DNA of 64,000 bases from TMED14 sp038145075 (GCA_038145075.1 JAYQOY010000002.1:8192-72191); one strand, 5' to 3'. Shown: positions 55,404 to 64,000, counted from the first letter of the stretch. Numbers and translations are program-made. Notes: generated by a model not told the origin, from the sequence alone.

Positions 55404-57017
55404 TCAGGAATTCTTGTGGGTCATAGCCGCAGCTACAAAGGCCACGAACAAGGGGTGGGGATTGGCCACCGTGGATTTGTATTCGGGGTGGAATTGGACG
55501 CCCACAAACCACGGGTGGTTCGGGATTTCCACAATTTCAACCAAACCCGTTTCGGGATTGGTACCGGCGGCTACCATGCCGGCAGCTTCCAGATCCGCCT
55601 GGTAGGCGTTGTTAAATTCAAAACGATGGCGGTGACGCTCCGAAATGGTGGCGCGTCCGTAGAGGCTTCGGCTAATCGTGCCCTCTTTTAAGGCACAATC
55701 GCAAGCGCCCAAACGCATGGTGCCGCCCATATCCGTCACTTTCTTCTGCTCATCCATGAGGTCAATGACCGCATGGGGTGTTTGGGGATTGACTTCGCTG
55801 GAATTGGCCTCCGAAAGGTTCAGCACGTTACGTGCATACTCAATGACCGAGGCCTGCATGCCAAAGCAGATGCCCAAGAAGGGAATGCCCTCCTCACGGG
55901 CAATGCGGACCGCTTCAATTTTTCCTTCAAAGCCACGTGCGCCAAATCCTGGGGCAACCAGCACACCATGCAATCCCTCCAAGGCCGCTTTCGCATTGGC
56001 GGGGGTTAAGTTTTCTGAGTGAATCCAACGCACTTCCACTTTGCTGCGGTTTTCCGCGCCGGCATGAATGAGGGCTTCGGAGATGGATTTGTAGGAGTCC
56101 TTCAGCTCTACGTATTTGCCAATCAGGCCAATTTCCACTGTAGAACCGGGGCTTTGGAGACGGTCCAAAAAGTCGCTCCAGCGCGTCATGTCGGGGCTGC
56201 CCGCGCTGGGTAAGCCCAATTTCTCCAGTACCACGCCATCCATGTTCTGCGCCAACAAGAGCTGGGGCACTTCGTAGATGGTTTTGGCATCCAAGGACTC
56301 AATAACTGCATCCGGAGTTACGTTGCAGAACAGCGCCAACTTGCGCTTGATATCGTCCCCCAAGGCATGCTCCGAACGGCAAACCAAGATGTCCGGCTGT
56401 ACGCCACTTTCCTGAAGCACTTTCACGGAGTGCTGGGTAGGCTTGGTCTTCAATTCACCCGTAGCGCTCAAGAAGGGCACCAAGGTCAAGTGAATGCTCA
56501 CGCAGTTCTTGCCGAGCTCCCAACGGAGCTGGCGAACGGATTCGATGTAGGGTAGCGCCTCAATATCGCCCACCGTGCCTCCGATTTCCGTAATGACAAT
56601 TTCGTATTCGCCACTTTCGCCCAAGAGCTGCATGCGGCGCTTGATTTCATCGGTAATGTGCGGGATGACCTGCACCGTCTTGCCCAAATAGTCTCCACGT
56701 CGCTCCTTGTCAATCACGTGCTGGTAGATCCGGCCTGTGGTGACGTTGTTGGCCTGAGACGTAGGGCGGTTGAGGAAGCGCTCGTAGTGGCCCAAATCTA
56801 AATCCGTCTCAGCGCCGTCATCTGTTACATAGCACTCACCGTGCTCGTACGGATTCAGCGTTCCCGGATCAATGTTGATGTAGGGATCGAACTTCTGAAT
56901 GGTCACGGAATAACCCCGTGCTTGCAGGAGATTGGCGAGCGAAGATGCCACAATGCCCTTCCCCAAGGAAGAGGTGACCCCGCCGGTAACGAAGATGTAT
57001 TTGGTGTTTGATGCCAT
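55404..57017 (-). CDS. pyrG: CTP synthase
   Basis: A 537-residue enzyme converting UTP to CTP with glutamine. The synthetase domain starts KYIFVTGGVTSSLGKGIVAS and has DPGTLNPYEHGECYVTDDGA. The glutaminase domain (about 290-530) has the catalytic Cys in PFLGICFGMQ and the His/Glu pair in GVQFHPEYKS. A consensus promoter lies upstream. pyrG-yidC adjacency is common in Bacteroidota. Confidence 0.98.
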   Translation of the reverse strand: MASNTKYIFVTGGVTSSLGKGIVASSLANLLQARGYSVTIQKFDPYINIDPGTLNPYEHGECYVTDDGAETDLDLGHYERFLNRPTSQANNVTTGRIYQHVIDKERRGDYLGKTVQVIPHITDEIKRRMQLLGESGEYEIVITEIGGTVGDIEALPYIESVRQLRWELGKNCVSIHLTLVPFLSATGELKTKPTQHSVKVLQESGVQPDILVCRSEHALGDDIKRKLALFCNVTPDAVIESLDAKTIYEVPQLLLAQNMDGVVLEKLGLPSAGSPDMTRWSDFLDRLQSPGSTVEIGLIGKYVELKDSYKSISEALIHAGAENRSKVEVRWIHSENLTPANAKAALEGLHGVLVAPGFGARGFEGKIEAVRIAREEGIPFLGICFGMQASVIEYARNVLNLSEANSSEVNPQTPHAVIDLMDEQKKVTDMGGTMRLGACDCALKEGTISRSLYGRATISERHRHRFEFNNAYQADLEAAGMVAAGTNPETGLVEIVEIPNHPWFVGVQFHPEYKSTVANPHPLFVAFVAAAMTHKNS

Positions 57018-57034
57018 GAACGTGTGGGTTCCGG

Positions 57035-57065
57035 CAAAGTTAGGGTTTTAAAACGCGTAGCTCAA
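57035..57065 (-). promoter_or_regulatory. Bacteroidota-type promoter of pyrG-yidC
   Basis: On the minus strand TTG (57063-57065) and TAACTTTG (57035-57042) are spaced by 20 bases. The -33 part lies inside the end of the TonB receptor gene. The predicted leader is only about 10 bases. Confidence 0.6.
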
Positions 57066-59408
57066 CATCAAAGTCGGCATAAACGGCAATTGATTTACAC
57101 GCTTAGCACGGGGCGTGTCGTAGTAGAAAATATTGGCGCGGTTGTACAAGTTGGTGGCCGCCAACGCCATTTCCAATTTCTGCGTTTTGCTGATTTCCCA
57201 CGCTTTTTTGGCGGTAAAATCCAATCGGTGGTAATCAGGCAAGCGCTGGCTGTTCAAGTCCCCGTAGAGGATGCCCATCTGGCCGTTCGCCGTCGTGTAG
57301 GGGTAGTCGATAAAGGGCTGTCCCTGAGGATCGGTGAAGGGTTGAAGTTCGTAATAGCCCTTGATGGGTGTGAAAGGAAAGCCCGATCCGAAGTTCCATC
57401 GCAGGTTGATTTCCCAATCCTTCTCGCCCTTGAATGCCATCAAAAGGTTGACGTTGTGGCGACGGTCAAATTGGGGCGCGTAGGTCGTCACCCCATCAAA
57501 ACGCGTCACTTTACCCAAGGAGTAGACCCCCCAGAAGTACCAATGCTTGTCTTCGTACGTCAGCAAGGCGTCGATACCGCGCGCCAAACCGGTTTCCACC
57601 ATAAAGTCCTTGCGGAGGCGTTCGGGCTGGGATTCATAGACGGGAATGTCGTCGTAAATCTTGTAGCGGTTGACGTTGGTAATTTGATTGAAGCGCTTGA
57701 CATAGCCCTCCAATTCCAAAGTCCAGCGACCCACCACGTTCCATTCGCCCCCAAAGACCAGGTGATCCGCCGTCTGCAGCTTGGTGCTCAAAGGCTTGCC
57801 ATTGAACTCACTGGGGAGGTCGTCTGCGCCGCTCAGGAATCCGTAAAAGAGGTTGACCACATCGCGGTCGCTGTTAGCGGCCACAAGGTTTTGCGAGTAG
57901 CGACCCGCAGAAAATTTAAAGCGCAGGTATTCCGTCGCATTGTACTTCAAGCCCAATCGCGGCTCCACGCGCACCACCGCCAGCGAACCGTAGTTGTGCA
58001 AGCGCAGTCCGGGCTGAATGAGCCAGCGGCCTTCTTGGCGCTTGTAGTCCAGGTAGCCGCCGAGTTCCGTCGTGTTTTGTTCTTGGTCGAGCGTTCGGCC
58101 CACCGAATTGGTGTACTGGTACTTGGTGTGGTAGCCCACGAATTCCAAACCGTATTTAAACTCATCGTACTTGCGCAGCAGGTACGTGAAGTCCAAACCG
58201 CCGTTGAAACCGTCGATTTGGCTTTCGCGCGGACGGTTCTCCAACTCCGTTGAATGGATGAAGTACTGGCTTTGGGCCAAATGTCCTTCGATAATCGTAC
58301 CGGAGGAGGCAGGCACCACCAAGAAATCACCGCCATAGCCGGTCGCATTCCACTGAATGGCCTTGTCGCCCGCGAAACGAACCGCGTCGGAGAAGTTGAA
58401 TCCAAAGAGGTTGGCCTTGTTACCGCCCGCCGATTCCACGGTGTACTTGCCGTACACGTCCGTGAATTGGAACGGCAAACCGCCGTATTCGGTCGCCACA
58501 TAGGGGTAGATCACAGGCGCAATGGCATCCAAGTACGACGTTTTTGCTGATACCAGGAGAGAGCTGGGCGCCAGACCGTCTTTTCCACGTTGTCCAATGG
58601 GCAGTTCGAGCAAGGCCTTGGTCATGTAGGTAGAGGCACTCACTTTGCCCGCGATGCGTTGGCGGTTGCCGGAGCGCGTGCGGATGTCCATGACGGACGA
58701 ATTGCGACCGCCGTATTTGGCGCCAAAACCTGCCGTATAGACGTCGGCTTTTTGAAGAATATCCGTATCAAACACCGAGAAAAATCCAATGCTGTGGAAG
58801 GGATTGTACAGAATCATCCCGTCGAGCTTGACGAGGTTTTGGATGGGTGCGCCGCCTCGAATGTAGAGCTGTCCGCCCTGGTCGCCTGTGGTAATGACAC
58901 CGGGCAACACCTGCAAGGCCCGCATCAAATCAGGCTCCCCACCAATGGAGAAGGTGGTGATGGATTTGGGGCTCAGTTGCACCACGGCAGTGGCAACCTT
59001 GGTTTGCTGTTCCTGGCGCTTGACGTCAATGACCACGTCTTCGAGGACGACCGTGGATTCTTCCAGCAGAAAGCGCTCAAAACCGATTCGGCCCGCCTTG
59101 ACGCTAATGCTGCGCGTGATGTCCTTGAAGCCCGCCATTTTGACCGTCACGTCGTACGTGCCCACGGGAATGCCATTGATTTGGAAGTAGCCGTCCGAAT
59201 TGGTGTAGGCCGAAAGCGCCTGGGCCAAGCCCGCTTTGGCATCCGCATTTACAACCACTAACGCATACTCCAAGGGCATCTGAGAACCATATTCTTGCAC
59301 GCTTCCTCGCAGGCCACCTGGTAGCGAGCTCTGCGCAATTACCTGAAAACCAGCCGTGAAAAATAAAAACGCGTAGAGGCTAGTACAGAATTTTGAAAAG
59401 GAGCTCAT
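57048..59408 (-). CDS. TonB-dependent receptor with CarboxypepD-reg-like domain
   Basis: A 786-residue outer-membrane receptor from the ATG at 59408 (MSSFSKFCTSLYAF), chosen because a signal peptide follows (ending GFQVIAQ). A carboxypeptidase-regulatory-like domain fills about 30-110 (GLRGSVQEYGSQMPLEYALV). The plug (about 125-235) has LMRALQVLPGVITTGDQGGQ and LYIRGGAPIQNLVKLDGMIL. The rest is a beta-barrel ending PFMPTLMLSYAF. No SusD partner is nearby. It overlaps the end of holA by 29 bases. Confidence 0.92.
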   Translation of the reverse strand: MSSFSKFCTSLYAFLFFTAGFQVIAQSSLPGGLRGSVQEYGSQMPLEYALVVVNADAKAGLAQALSAYTNSDGYFQINGIPVGTYDVTVKMAGFKDITRSISVKAGRIGFERFLLEESTVVLEDVVIDVKRQEQQTKVATAVVQLSPKSITTFSIGGEPDLMRALQVLPGVITTGDQGGQLYIRGGAPIQNLVKLDGMILYNPFHSIGFFSVFDTDILQKADVYTAGFGAKYGGRNSSVMDIRTRSGNRQRIAGKVSASTYMTKALLELPIGQRGKDGLAPSSLLVSAKTSYLDAIAPVIYPYVATEYGGLPFQFTDVYGKYTVESAGGNKANLFGFNFSDAVRFAGDKAIQWNATGYGGDFLVVPASSGTIIEGHLAQSQYFIHSTELENRPRESQIDGFNGGLDFTYLLRKYDEFKYGLEFVGYHTKYQYTNSVGRTLDQEQNTTELGGYLDYKRQEGRWLIQPGLRLHNYGSLAVVRVEPRLGLKYNATEYLRFKFSAGRYSQNLVAANSDRDVVNLFYGFLSGADDLPSEFNGKPLSTKLQTADHLVFGGEWNVVGRWTLELEGYVKRFNQITNVNRYKIYDDIPVYESQPERLRKDFMVETGLARGIDALLTYEDKHWYFWGVYSLGKVTRFDGVTTYAPQFDRRHNVNLLMAFKGEKDWEINLRWNFGSGFPFTPIKGYYELQPFTDPQGQPFIDYPYTTANGQMGILYGDLNSQRLPDYHRLDFTAKKAWEISKTQKLEMALAATNLYNRANIFYYDTPRAKRVNQLPFMPTLMLSYAF

Positions 59409-60387
59409 GAAGGATGTCAGATTCAGATAAATGTGGGGCGCCCATGCCTTTGGCTTGGCGATCGGCCTCGCGAAGATACCCCACGATGCGCAGGAGTTTG
59501 GCAGGGGGGTAATTCTGGGCCATGCGGGCCACATCGCGAAGCGCGAATTCGGAGATTTTTAGGGCCGAACAGGCCATGCGCGGGTTTTTGTCAGGAAGCG
59601 CTCCATAGACCAATGCCTTGGAGAAATTGCCGTAGAGCAAGGACAGCGTGACGACGAGCGGATTGTTTTTGGGGTTCTGCCCCATGGATTTGGCAATGCG
59701 GTAGGCTTGGGTCACATCCTTAGCCGCCAGGGCCTTGATCAACTCAAACGTATTGAATTCGCGGCTGATGCCGGTTCGTTCTTCCACGGTTTGTGCGGTG
59801 ATTTCACCTCCTGGCCCCAAGACAGCGATCATTTTCTCCAGCTCGTGGTAGATGCGCGATAGGTCAGCACCGATGTATTCCGCCAACAGCGCAGCAGCTT
59901 TGCCGCTGATTTTCAGACCCATGGACTGGGCCTGCTGCTCCACCCAACTGGGCACTTGGTTGTCGTAGAGTTTGGGGAACTCCAGATACACTCCATCGTG
60001 CTTTTGCAGGGCTTTGTACAAGGCTTTGCGCTTGTCCAACTTCTTTCCGCTCAGCGCAATGGCAAGAACTGTACTGGGTTGAGGCTGCTCGACGTAGGCG
60101 GAAAGGGCTTCAAGATCCTTGAGATTTTGGGCTTCTTTGACCAGGACCACCGTGCGCTCCGCCATCATGGGGAAGCGTTTGGCCTCGGACATAACGGTAC
60201 CGGCATCGGTATCCCGCCCATAGAGCACCGTCAGGTTGAAATCGCGCTCGTGCTCCTCCAGAGTTTCTTGGCTGAGAACGTCCATGGCGCGGTCCATGAA
60301 GAAGGTCTCATCGCCGCCAAACACATACAGGGGCCGAAAGCTCTTCTGCTTCCATTCGCGCTGCAAAGAATCTAGGGTGACGGCCAT
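59380..60387 (-). CDS. holA: DNA polymerase III subunit delta
   Basis: A 335-residue clamp-loader delta subunit. Family segments are RPLYVFGGDETFFMDRAMDV, FPMMAERTVVLVKEAQNLKD, LEFPKLYDNQVPSWVEQQAQ and a C-terminal helical domain (LSLLYGNFSKALVYGALPDK). With tau and delta' it loads the beta clamp. A TAnnTTTG element ends 4 bases before the ATG. Confidence 0.93.
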   Translation of the reverse strand: MAVTLDSLQREWKQKSFRPLYVFGGDETFFMDRAMDVLSQETLEEHERDFNLTVLYGRDTDAGTVMSEAKRFPMMAERTVVLVKEAQNLKDLEALSAYVEQPQPSTVLAIALSGKKLDKRKALYKALQKHDGVYLEFPKLYDNQVPSWVEQQAQSMGLKISGKAAALLAEYIGADLSRIYHELEKMIAVLGPGGEITAQTVEERTGISREFNTFELIKALAAKDVTQAYRIAKSMGQNPKNNPLVVTLSLLYGNFSKALVYGALPDKNPRMACSALKISEFALRDVARMAQNYPPAKLLRIVGYLREADRQAKGMGAPHLSESDILHELLFKILY

Positions 60388-60391
60388 GCTT

Positions 60392-60399
60392 CAAAAGTA
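60392..60399 (-). promoter_or_regulatory. Promoter -7 element directly before holA
   Basis: TACTTTTG followed by AAGC and the ATG on the minus strand, again placing the start site at or near the start codon. A TTG lies 24 bases further upstream, slightly beyond ideal spacing. Confidence 0.45.
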
Positions 60400-60422
60400 C
60401 GGAAAGATGGCCCCTCTGAGGG

Positions 60423-60848
60423 TCAACGGTGGTGGTAAGGCTCGTTGTTTAATATGGTCCAGGCCCGGTAGAGTTGTTCGGCAAATAGCAGCCGAATTAA
60501 ATCGTGCGGAAAGGTCATCGCCCCCAGCGCCAACTCGCCCTGCGCTTGCGCCCGAAAGGCATCAGAAAACCCATAGGCGTCCCCTACGGCGAATACCAGG
60601 CGTTTGGGCCCTTGGTTCATCCACTTTTGGAACTGCTTGGCAAAGCCATTGCTCGTGCAGGTTTTCCCCCGTTCGTCCAGGAGCACCAGCAGATCCCCAG
60701 GCTTCAAGGCCTCTAGTTGCTTGTCCCGGTGGTTAACCGCTTGAATGGAAAACTTACCATAGCGCTGTATCCGCGGCATAAAATGCGCCAGCCCTTCTTT
60801 GACATAGGCTTCTTGGGTATCCCCGACGACGAGCAGAACGATTTCCAT
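60423..60848 (-). CDS. rlmH: 23S rRNA pseudouridine-1915 N3-methyltransferase RlmH
   Basis: A 141-residue SPOUT methyltransferase that modifies pseudouridine 1915 of 23S rRNA. The C-terminal signature is clear: LALGAMTFPHDLIRLLFAEQ followed by LYRAWTILNNEPYHH. It is about 15 residues shorter than usual, with the loss near residues 40-50. The SAM-loop motif normally read GGxxG appears as VGDAYGFSD, with Asp in place of the second Gly. It may still be active. It is divergent from the YihY gene. Confidence 0.93.
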   Translation of the reverse strand: MEIVLLVVGDTQEAYVKEGLAHFMPRIQRYGKFSIQAVNHRDKQLEALKPGDLLVLLDERGKTCTSNGFAKQFQKWMNQGPKRLVFAVGDAYGFSDAFRAQAQGELALGAMTFPHDLIRLLFAEQLYRAWTILNNEPYHHR

Positions 60849-60870
60849 GGCTTAAACTTACCTTGCAAAG

Positions 60871-61797
60871 GTGAAACACGAAGGACGAAATCTTCAAGCA
60901 AAAGCCGCAAAACAAGCCAAACGCATCAAGCTTCCGCTTTTTGAAGGCTTGAGCCTGTATGACGTGGCCACCTTTTTCTGGCGGGGCATGATTGAAGGCG
61001 CCGTACCCAGCCGGGCATCCGCCATCAGTTTTTCCTTCTTTTTGGCACTTTTTCCCGGTGTTATCTTCCTTTTCACCCTCATTCCTTTCATACCCTTAGA
61101 GGGCTTTCAGAATCAGCTCTTTGACCTGCTGCGCGAATTCCTACCGCCCAATTCCTTCGATGCAGCGTACACCACCATCAACGACATCTTGACGATCAAG
61201 CGCGGGGACCTCTTGAGTGTCACCATTGTGGCCACCCTCATTTTCTCCACCAACGGCACGCTTTCGTTGATCGGCAACTTTGGATTGACTATTCACAAGC
61301 TCAACGTTCGGGGCTTTTGGTCGCAGTACATCGCGGCACTCGCCTTGACGGTAGCGCTTTCCGTCCTCTTGCTGCTCGGCATTTCGTTGATTTTGGTGTC
61401 GCAATCCTTCCTCTCCCACTACATTCAGGACGAAATTCTGGGCATTCCCTTGGCGAACTTACTGATTTGGGCCCGAAATTTCATCGTCCTCACCATCATC
61501 CTCTTGGCTATTTCCATGCTCTTTTACTTTGGACCTATGCGCTCTGCGCCGTGGCGCTTCGTAAGTCCAGGAGCCATCCTAGCGACGCTTTTGGTGGTAG
61601 CCTCTTCTACCCTATTTGGCCTCTATGTGACCTACTTTTCCACCTACAACCAGTTCTACGGTTCCATTGGCACCCTGCTCATCATCCAGCTCTGGATCTA
61701 CGTGAACGCCATGGGACTTCTCATTGGATTTGAACTCAATGCCAGTATGGCGGAAGCAAAAAACCGCGTATCTTCCACCCACCTGAACGAAAATTAG
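60871..61797 (+). CDS. YihY/BrkB-family inner-membrane protein
   Basis: A 308-residue membrane protein starting at GTG 60871, the only usable start because an in-frame stop lies 18 bases upstream. Six transmembrane helices lie between about 50 and 295. Family features are SRASAISFSFFLALFPGVIF, FFGPMR-like and the YGSIGTLLIIQLWIYVNAMG segment followed by a conserved GFELNA. YihY proteins were once called RNase BN, wrongly; their function is uncertain. Confidence 0.93.
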   Translation: MKHEGRNLQAKAAKQAKRIKLPLFEGLSLYDVATFFWRGMIEGAVPSRASAISFSFFLALFPGVIFLFTLIPFIPLEGFQNQLFDLLREFLPPNSFDAAYTTINDILTIKRGDLLSVTIVATLIFSTNGTLSLIGNFGLTIHKLNVRGFWSQYIAALALTVALSVLLLLGISLILVSQSFLSHYIQDEILGIPLANLLIWARNFIVLTIILLAISMLFYFGPMRSAPWRFVSPGAILATLLVVASSTLFGLYVTYFSTYNQFYGSIGTLLIIQLWIYVNAMGLLIGFELNASMAEAKNRVSSTHLNEN

Positions 61798-61811
61798 ACA
61801 AGCAAAACACT

Positions 61812-62252
61812 ATGAAAAAAATCATTCTCGCGATTGCACTCCTGTTGGGAGGCAACTTGATGGCCCAGAGCGCTGACGGTATCCTCGGCGTATGGTGGAA
61901 CGAAGAAAAGGACGGCAAAGTAGAAGTCTACAAAGTCGGCAATGAGTACCGCGGCCGCGTGGTGTACGTGAAAAACAACACCAACCCCGACGGAACCTCT
62001 CCCAAAAAAGACAATGAAAACCCCGATCCCAAATTGCGCAGCCGCGTGATCCAAGGCACGACCATCCTCACCGGATTGAAGTACGATGCCGGCGACAAAG
62101 AATGGGCGGGCGGGACGATTTACGACACCAAGTCGGGCAATACCTACGATTGCTACGCCTATCTACAGAAAGATGGTACGCTTTACTTTAAAGGCTACCT
62201 CTTGGGCATGCGCTTCATTGGTCGCTCAACGACCTGGACGCGCGCCAACTAA
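61812..62252 (+). CDS. DUF2147 secreted protein
   Basis: A 146-residue exported protein with a signal peptide (ILAIALLLGGNLMAQ). The DUF2147 core comprises GILGVWWNEEKDGKVEVYKV, YRGRVVYVKN, AGGTIYDTKSGNTYDCYAYL and LYFKGYLLGMRFIGRSTTWT. The fold is lipocalin-like in known members; the role is unknown. It follows the YihY gene by 14 bases and overlaps the convergent glycosyltransferase by 27 bases. Confidence 0.92.
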   Translation: MKKIILAIALLLGGNLMAQSADGILGVWWNEEKDGKVEVYKVGNEYRGRVVYVKNNTNPDGTSPKKDNENPDPKLRSRVIQGTTILTGLKYDAGDKEWAGGTIYDTKSGNTYDCYAYLQKDGTLYFKGYLLGMRFIGRSTTWTRAN

Positions 62253-63386
62253 TTTTTGGTAACTCTCCATCAACTGCGCCCCTACGGAAGTGGGGGCGTA
62301 TTTTTTTTCCTCTGCGTCAAGGCTGGCCACCTCTATGCCACGTTCCCAGAGATCTAAGATTCCCGCTGCGATTCCCTTGGCGCTAAGTTCCACCCGCAGC
62401 CCACGATCCTCTGTTACCCAGTGCTCAAAGGCGGGAATGTCACTCACCACCACTGGCAGTCCACTGTGCAGGGCCTCCAGCACCACAATGCCAAAGGTCT
62501 CCGTCTTGCTCGGTTGGACAAAGAGGTCTGCCGATACGTATTCACGGTGTAAGTCCTCTACGCCCATGGCGCCTAACCAGGTGACGCTGTCCGAAATGCC
62601 CAAACCATGCGCCAAGTCTTGCAAGCGCTTCATCCGTCCTCCGTCCCCCACATGGCGGTAGGTCCATTCCACCTCTGGGTGTTGGCGTTTTAGATCGGCT
62701 AGCGCCTCCAACACCAGGTCGACGCGTTTAATACGTGCATTGGCGGGAATAAGGGAAGCTACGCCTAGCAAGGTGATTTTTGCCGCTTTTGGGGAAAGTG
62801 TCCGCGCAACGTGCGGAAACCGCTCCAGGTTTACCGCGTTGGGAATCACGTGAAACTTACTGGCCCCAATAGCCGGCAAGGCGGTTTGCAGTTCGGCCTT
62901 TAAGTGCTCACTCACCGGATGAATGGCACTGGCAAATTGGTAGGCGGTCCGAACGCGCTTGCCAAAGAGCTTGTGCTTGGTCCAGCGGCCCGCTTTGGAC
63001 CAATGTTCCGTGATGGCATAGGGAATGTTCCATCGGCGACCAAGCTGCTCTGCGAGCAATCCAGCTGGGAAAACCACTTGGGCGTGCAAGGCCGACGGGG
63101 TCAGAAGGCCCGTTTTCTTCGACCACTTTTTCGCAATCAAATTGGCCGCCCAAATGGGAGTGTGGTACAGGGTCTTCCACATGCGGGACCGAACCTTCAG
63201 AATGTGCTCGCCCGCGTCGCCCCGCTCCCAACTTACGTCCAAAACTTTGGGACCTAGGGCCATGTCCACAAAGAGCAGCTCGCAGTCCGCGCCGGCCGCT
63301 TTGGCGGCCAACCATTGGGCACGAATGAAGTTCCCTCGAATGGGATTTTGGTCGTCAGGGTACCAGTACGTGAGCCAGAGAATCAT
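62226..63386 (-). CDS. Glycosyltransferase family 4 protein
   Basis: A 386-residue GT-B retaining glycosyltransferase. The N-terminal acceptor domain begins WLTYWYPDDQNPIRGNFIRA. The C-terminal donor domain has LFVQPSKTETFGIVVLEALH, containing the EX7E motif, and SGLPVVVSDIPAFEHWV. It probably acts in cell-surface polysaccharide synthesis with the adjacent flippase, whose stop overlaps this start (ATGA). Confidence 0.93.
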   Translation of the reverse strand: MILWLTYWYPDDQNPIRGNFIRAQWLAAKAAGADCELLFVDMALGPKVLDVSWERGDAGEHILKVRSRMWKTLYHTPIWAANLIAKKWSKKTGLLTPSALHAQVVFPAGLLAEQLGRRWNIPYAITEHWSKAGRWTKHKLFGKRVRTAYQFASAIHPVSEHLKAELQTALPAIGASKFHVIPNAVNLERFPHVARTLSPKAAKITLLGVASLIPANARIKRVDLVLEALADLKRQHPEVEWTYRHVGDGGRMKRLQDLAHGLGISDSVTWLGAMGVEDLHREYVSADLFVQPSKTETFGIVVLEALHSGLPVVVSDIPAFEHWVTEDRGLRVELSAKGIAAGILDLWERGIEVASLDAEEKKYAPTSVGAQLMESYQKLVGARPGR

Positions 63387-64000
63387 GCGCGAAGACGGCT
63401 AAAAAGTTTCACCAAAAAGGTACGCAAGTCTGGTGCCAAACCCAAGAAGCGTAGCCCCAGCCAGGCCCACAGGCTATGCAGGCCAACTTCTAACACAGGA
63501 TAGAGGACTTGGTTCCCAATGGGGAGGGTTTCAATTCGAGTTCTCGGTAGCGGGATACCAAATTGATCCCGACTTGGACCGTCAATCCATGCCCAAACGA
63601 GGGCATGCAGGCCGATACCCCCCATCAACCAAAGGCAGGCCTTTATAAAGCCTACGCCAAGCCACACATGACCCGTCAAACGGTGTAAGGCCCAAAGTTT
63701 CACCGCGTTGTAGAGCACCATGGAAAGGAAGATGACTTGGGCCGCCCCCGTTACGCCGTGCTCCGGGATGTATACGAACCCAAGCACAAGCGCAAAAACG
63801 ATCAAAGCGGCATTGGCATAGAGCTCCCAACGGAAGGATTTGGAGGCCACGAGCACCAAACCACTCGGCCCAGTGGATACGTTGACGACCTGAGCCGCTG
63901 CAATCCAAAGCACTGCATCCAAGCCCCCTTGGTAGTTGGCCGGCAGCAAGGTGAAGGCCCAGGGACTCACGGAAAGGGCTACCAAGAAGATCCAGCCAGA
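63383..64000 (-). CDS. Polysaccharide flippase-like membrane protein, C-terminal part
   Basis: The frame is open to the window end, so only about 205 C-terminal residues are seen; the apparent start at 63985 is a TTG inside the gene. Five to six hydrophobic segments are visible, with SPWAFTLLPANYQGGLDAVL and ASKSFRWELYANAALIVFAL typical of the C-terminal half of Wzx/MATE-like oligosaccharide exporters. The context, a glycosyltransferase joined by ATGA, supports this. Confidence 0.75.
   Translation of the reverse strand, partial: SGWIFLVALSVSPWAFTLLPANYQGGLDAVLWIAAAQVVNVSTGPSGLVLVASKSFRWELYANAALIVFALVLGFVYIPEHGVTGAAQVIFLSMVLYNAVKLWALHRLTGHVWLGVGFIKACLWLMGGIGLHALVWAWIDGPSRDQFGIPLPRTRIETLPIGNQVLYPVLEVGLHSLWAWLGLRFLGLAPDLRTFLVKLFSRLRA

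Noticed and set aside
57024..58253. 409-codon plus-strand ORF opposite the TonB receptor
   Set aside because: It is antisense to clear beta-barrel coding sequence and has no recognisable motif.

Overview
This window comes from a Bacteroidota chromosome, most likely Flavobacteriales or a close relative, with fairly high G+C for that group (mid-50s % by eye). The signs are: a transketolase split into two genes; DUF3467 beside rpoC; a type III glutamine synthetase; a fused SecDF; purM-prfA-pyrF order; Omp28, DUF2147, SusC-like and OmpA/PD40 outer-membrane proteins; a type IX secretion cargo protein; and the TAnnTTTG promoter element upstream of many genes. The species is not identified. Two runs of N (4400-5150 and 25609-26101) interrupt the assembly.

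Region 1 (1-5880, + strand): an operon holds transketolase N half, a von Willebrand factor A gene, and transketolase C half. It is followed by a coupled ECF sigma / anti-sigma-like / Spy-like trio that runs into the first gap. After the gap come the end of a class III aminotransferase and a small two-helix membrane protein.

Region 2 (5920-20890, - strand): this is the core gene-expression island. In transcription order it reads rpsU, xerC-like recombinase, hpf, tRNA-Thr(TGT)-Tyr-Gly-Thr(GGT), tuf, tRNA-Trp, secE, nusG, rplK, rplA, rplJ, rplL, rpoB, rpoC and a DUF3467 gene. rpsU carries a strong Shine-Dalgarno sequence, and a large hairpin lies between rplL and rpoB.

Region 3 (20900-35790, - strand): an NSS-family Na+ symporter is coupled to a 45-residue MetS-like subunit and a helix-hairpin-helix protein. 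Then come a purM-prfA-pyrF-rfbD-like operon, a PorE-like TPR/PD40/OmpA/LysM protein, glutamine synthetase III, tatA and secDF.

Region 4 (35940-49872): a secreted FG-GAP protein with a type IX sorting tail and a DCC-family protein (+) converge on malate dehydrogenase and gyrB (-). Upstream of gyrB is a coupled pair of a giant TPR protein and an outer-membrane barrel (-). ftsE (+) converges on a protein made of two fused glycosyltransferases (-).

Region 5 (49900-64000): queA, an EEP-family hydrolase and an Omp28 lipoprotein lie on +. On - are a GNAT acetyltransferase, yidC, pyrG, a TonB-dependent receptor, holA and rlmH. A YihY-family membrane protein and a DUF2147 protein follow on +, and the window ends in a polysaccharide locus (glycosyltransferase plus the C-terminal part of a flippase, -).

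Most neighbouring genes overlap by 1-4 bases (TAATG, TGATG, ATGA), so operons are compact and translational coupling looks common. No CRISPR array, prophage, insertion sequence or obvious foreign island was seen. The most interesting signals are regulatory or architectural: the rpsU Shine-Dalgarno, promoters placed 4-5 bases before start codons, the VWA gene inside the split transketolase, the fused glycosyltransferases, and a terminator embedded in a neighbour's coding sequence.
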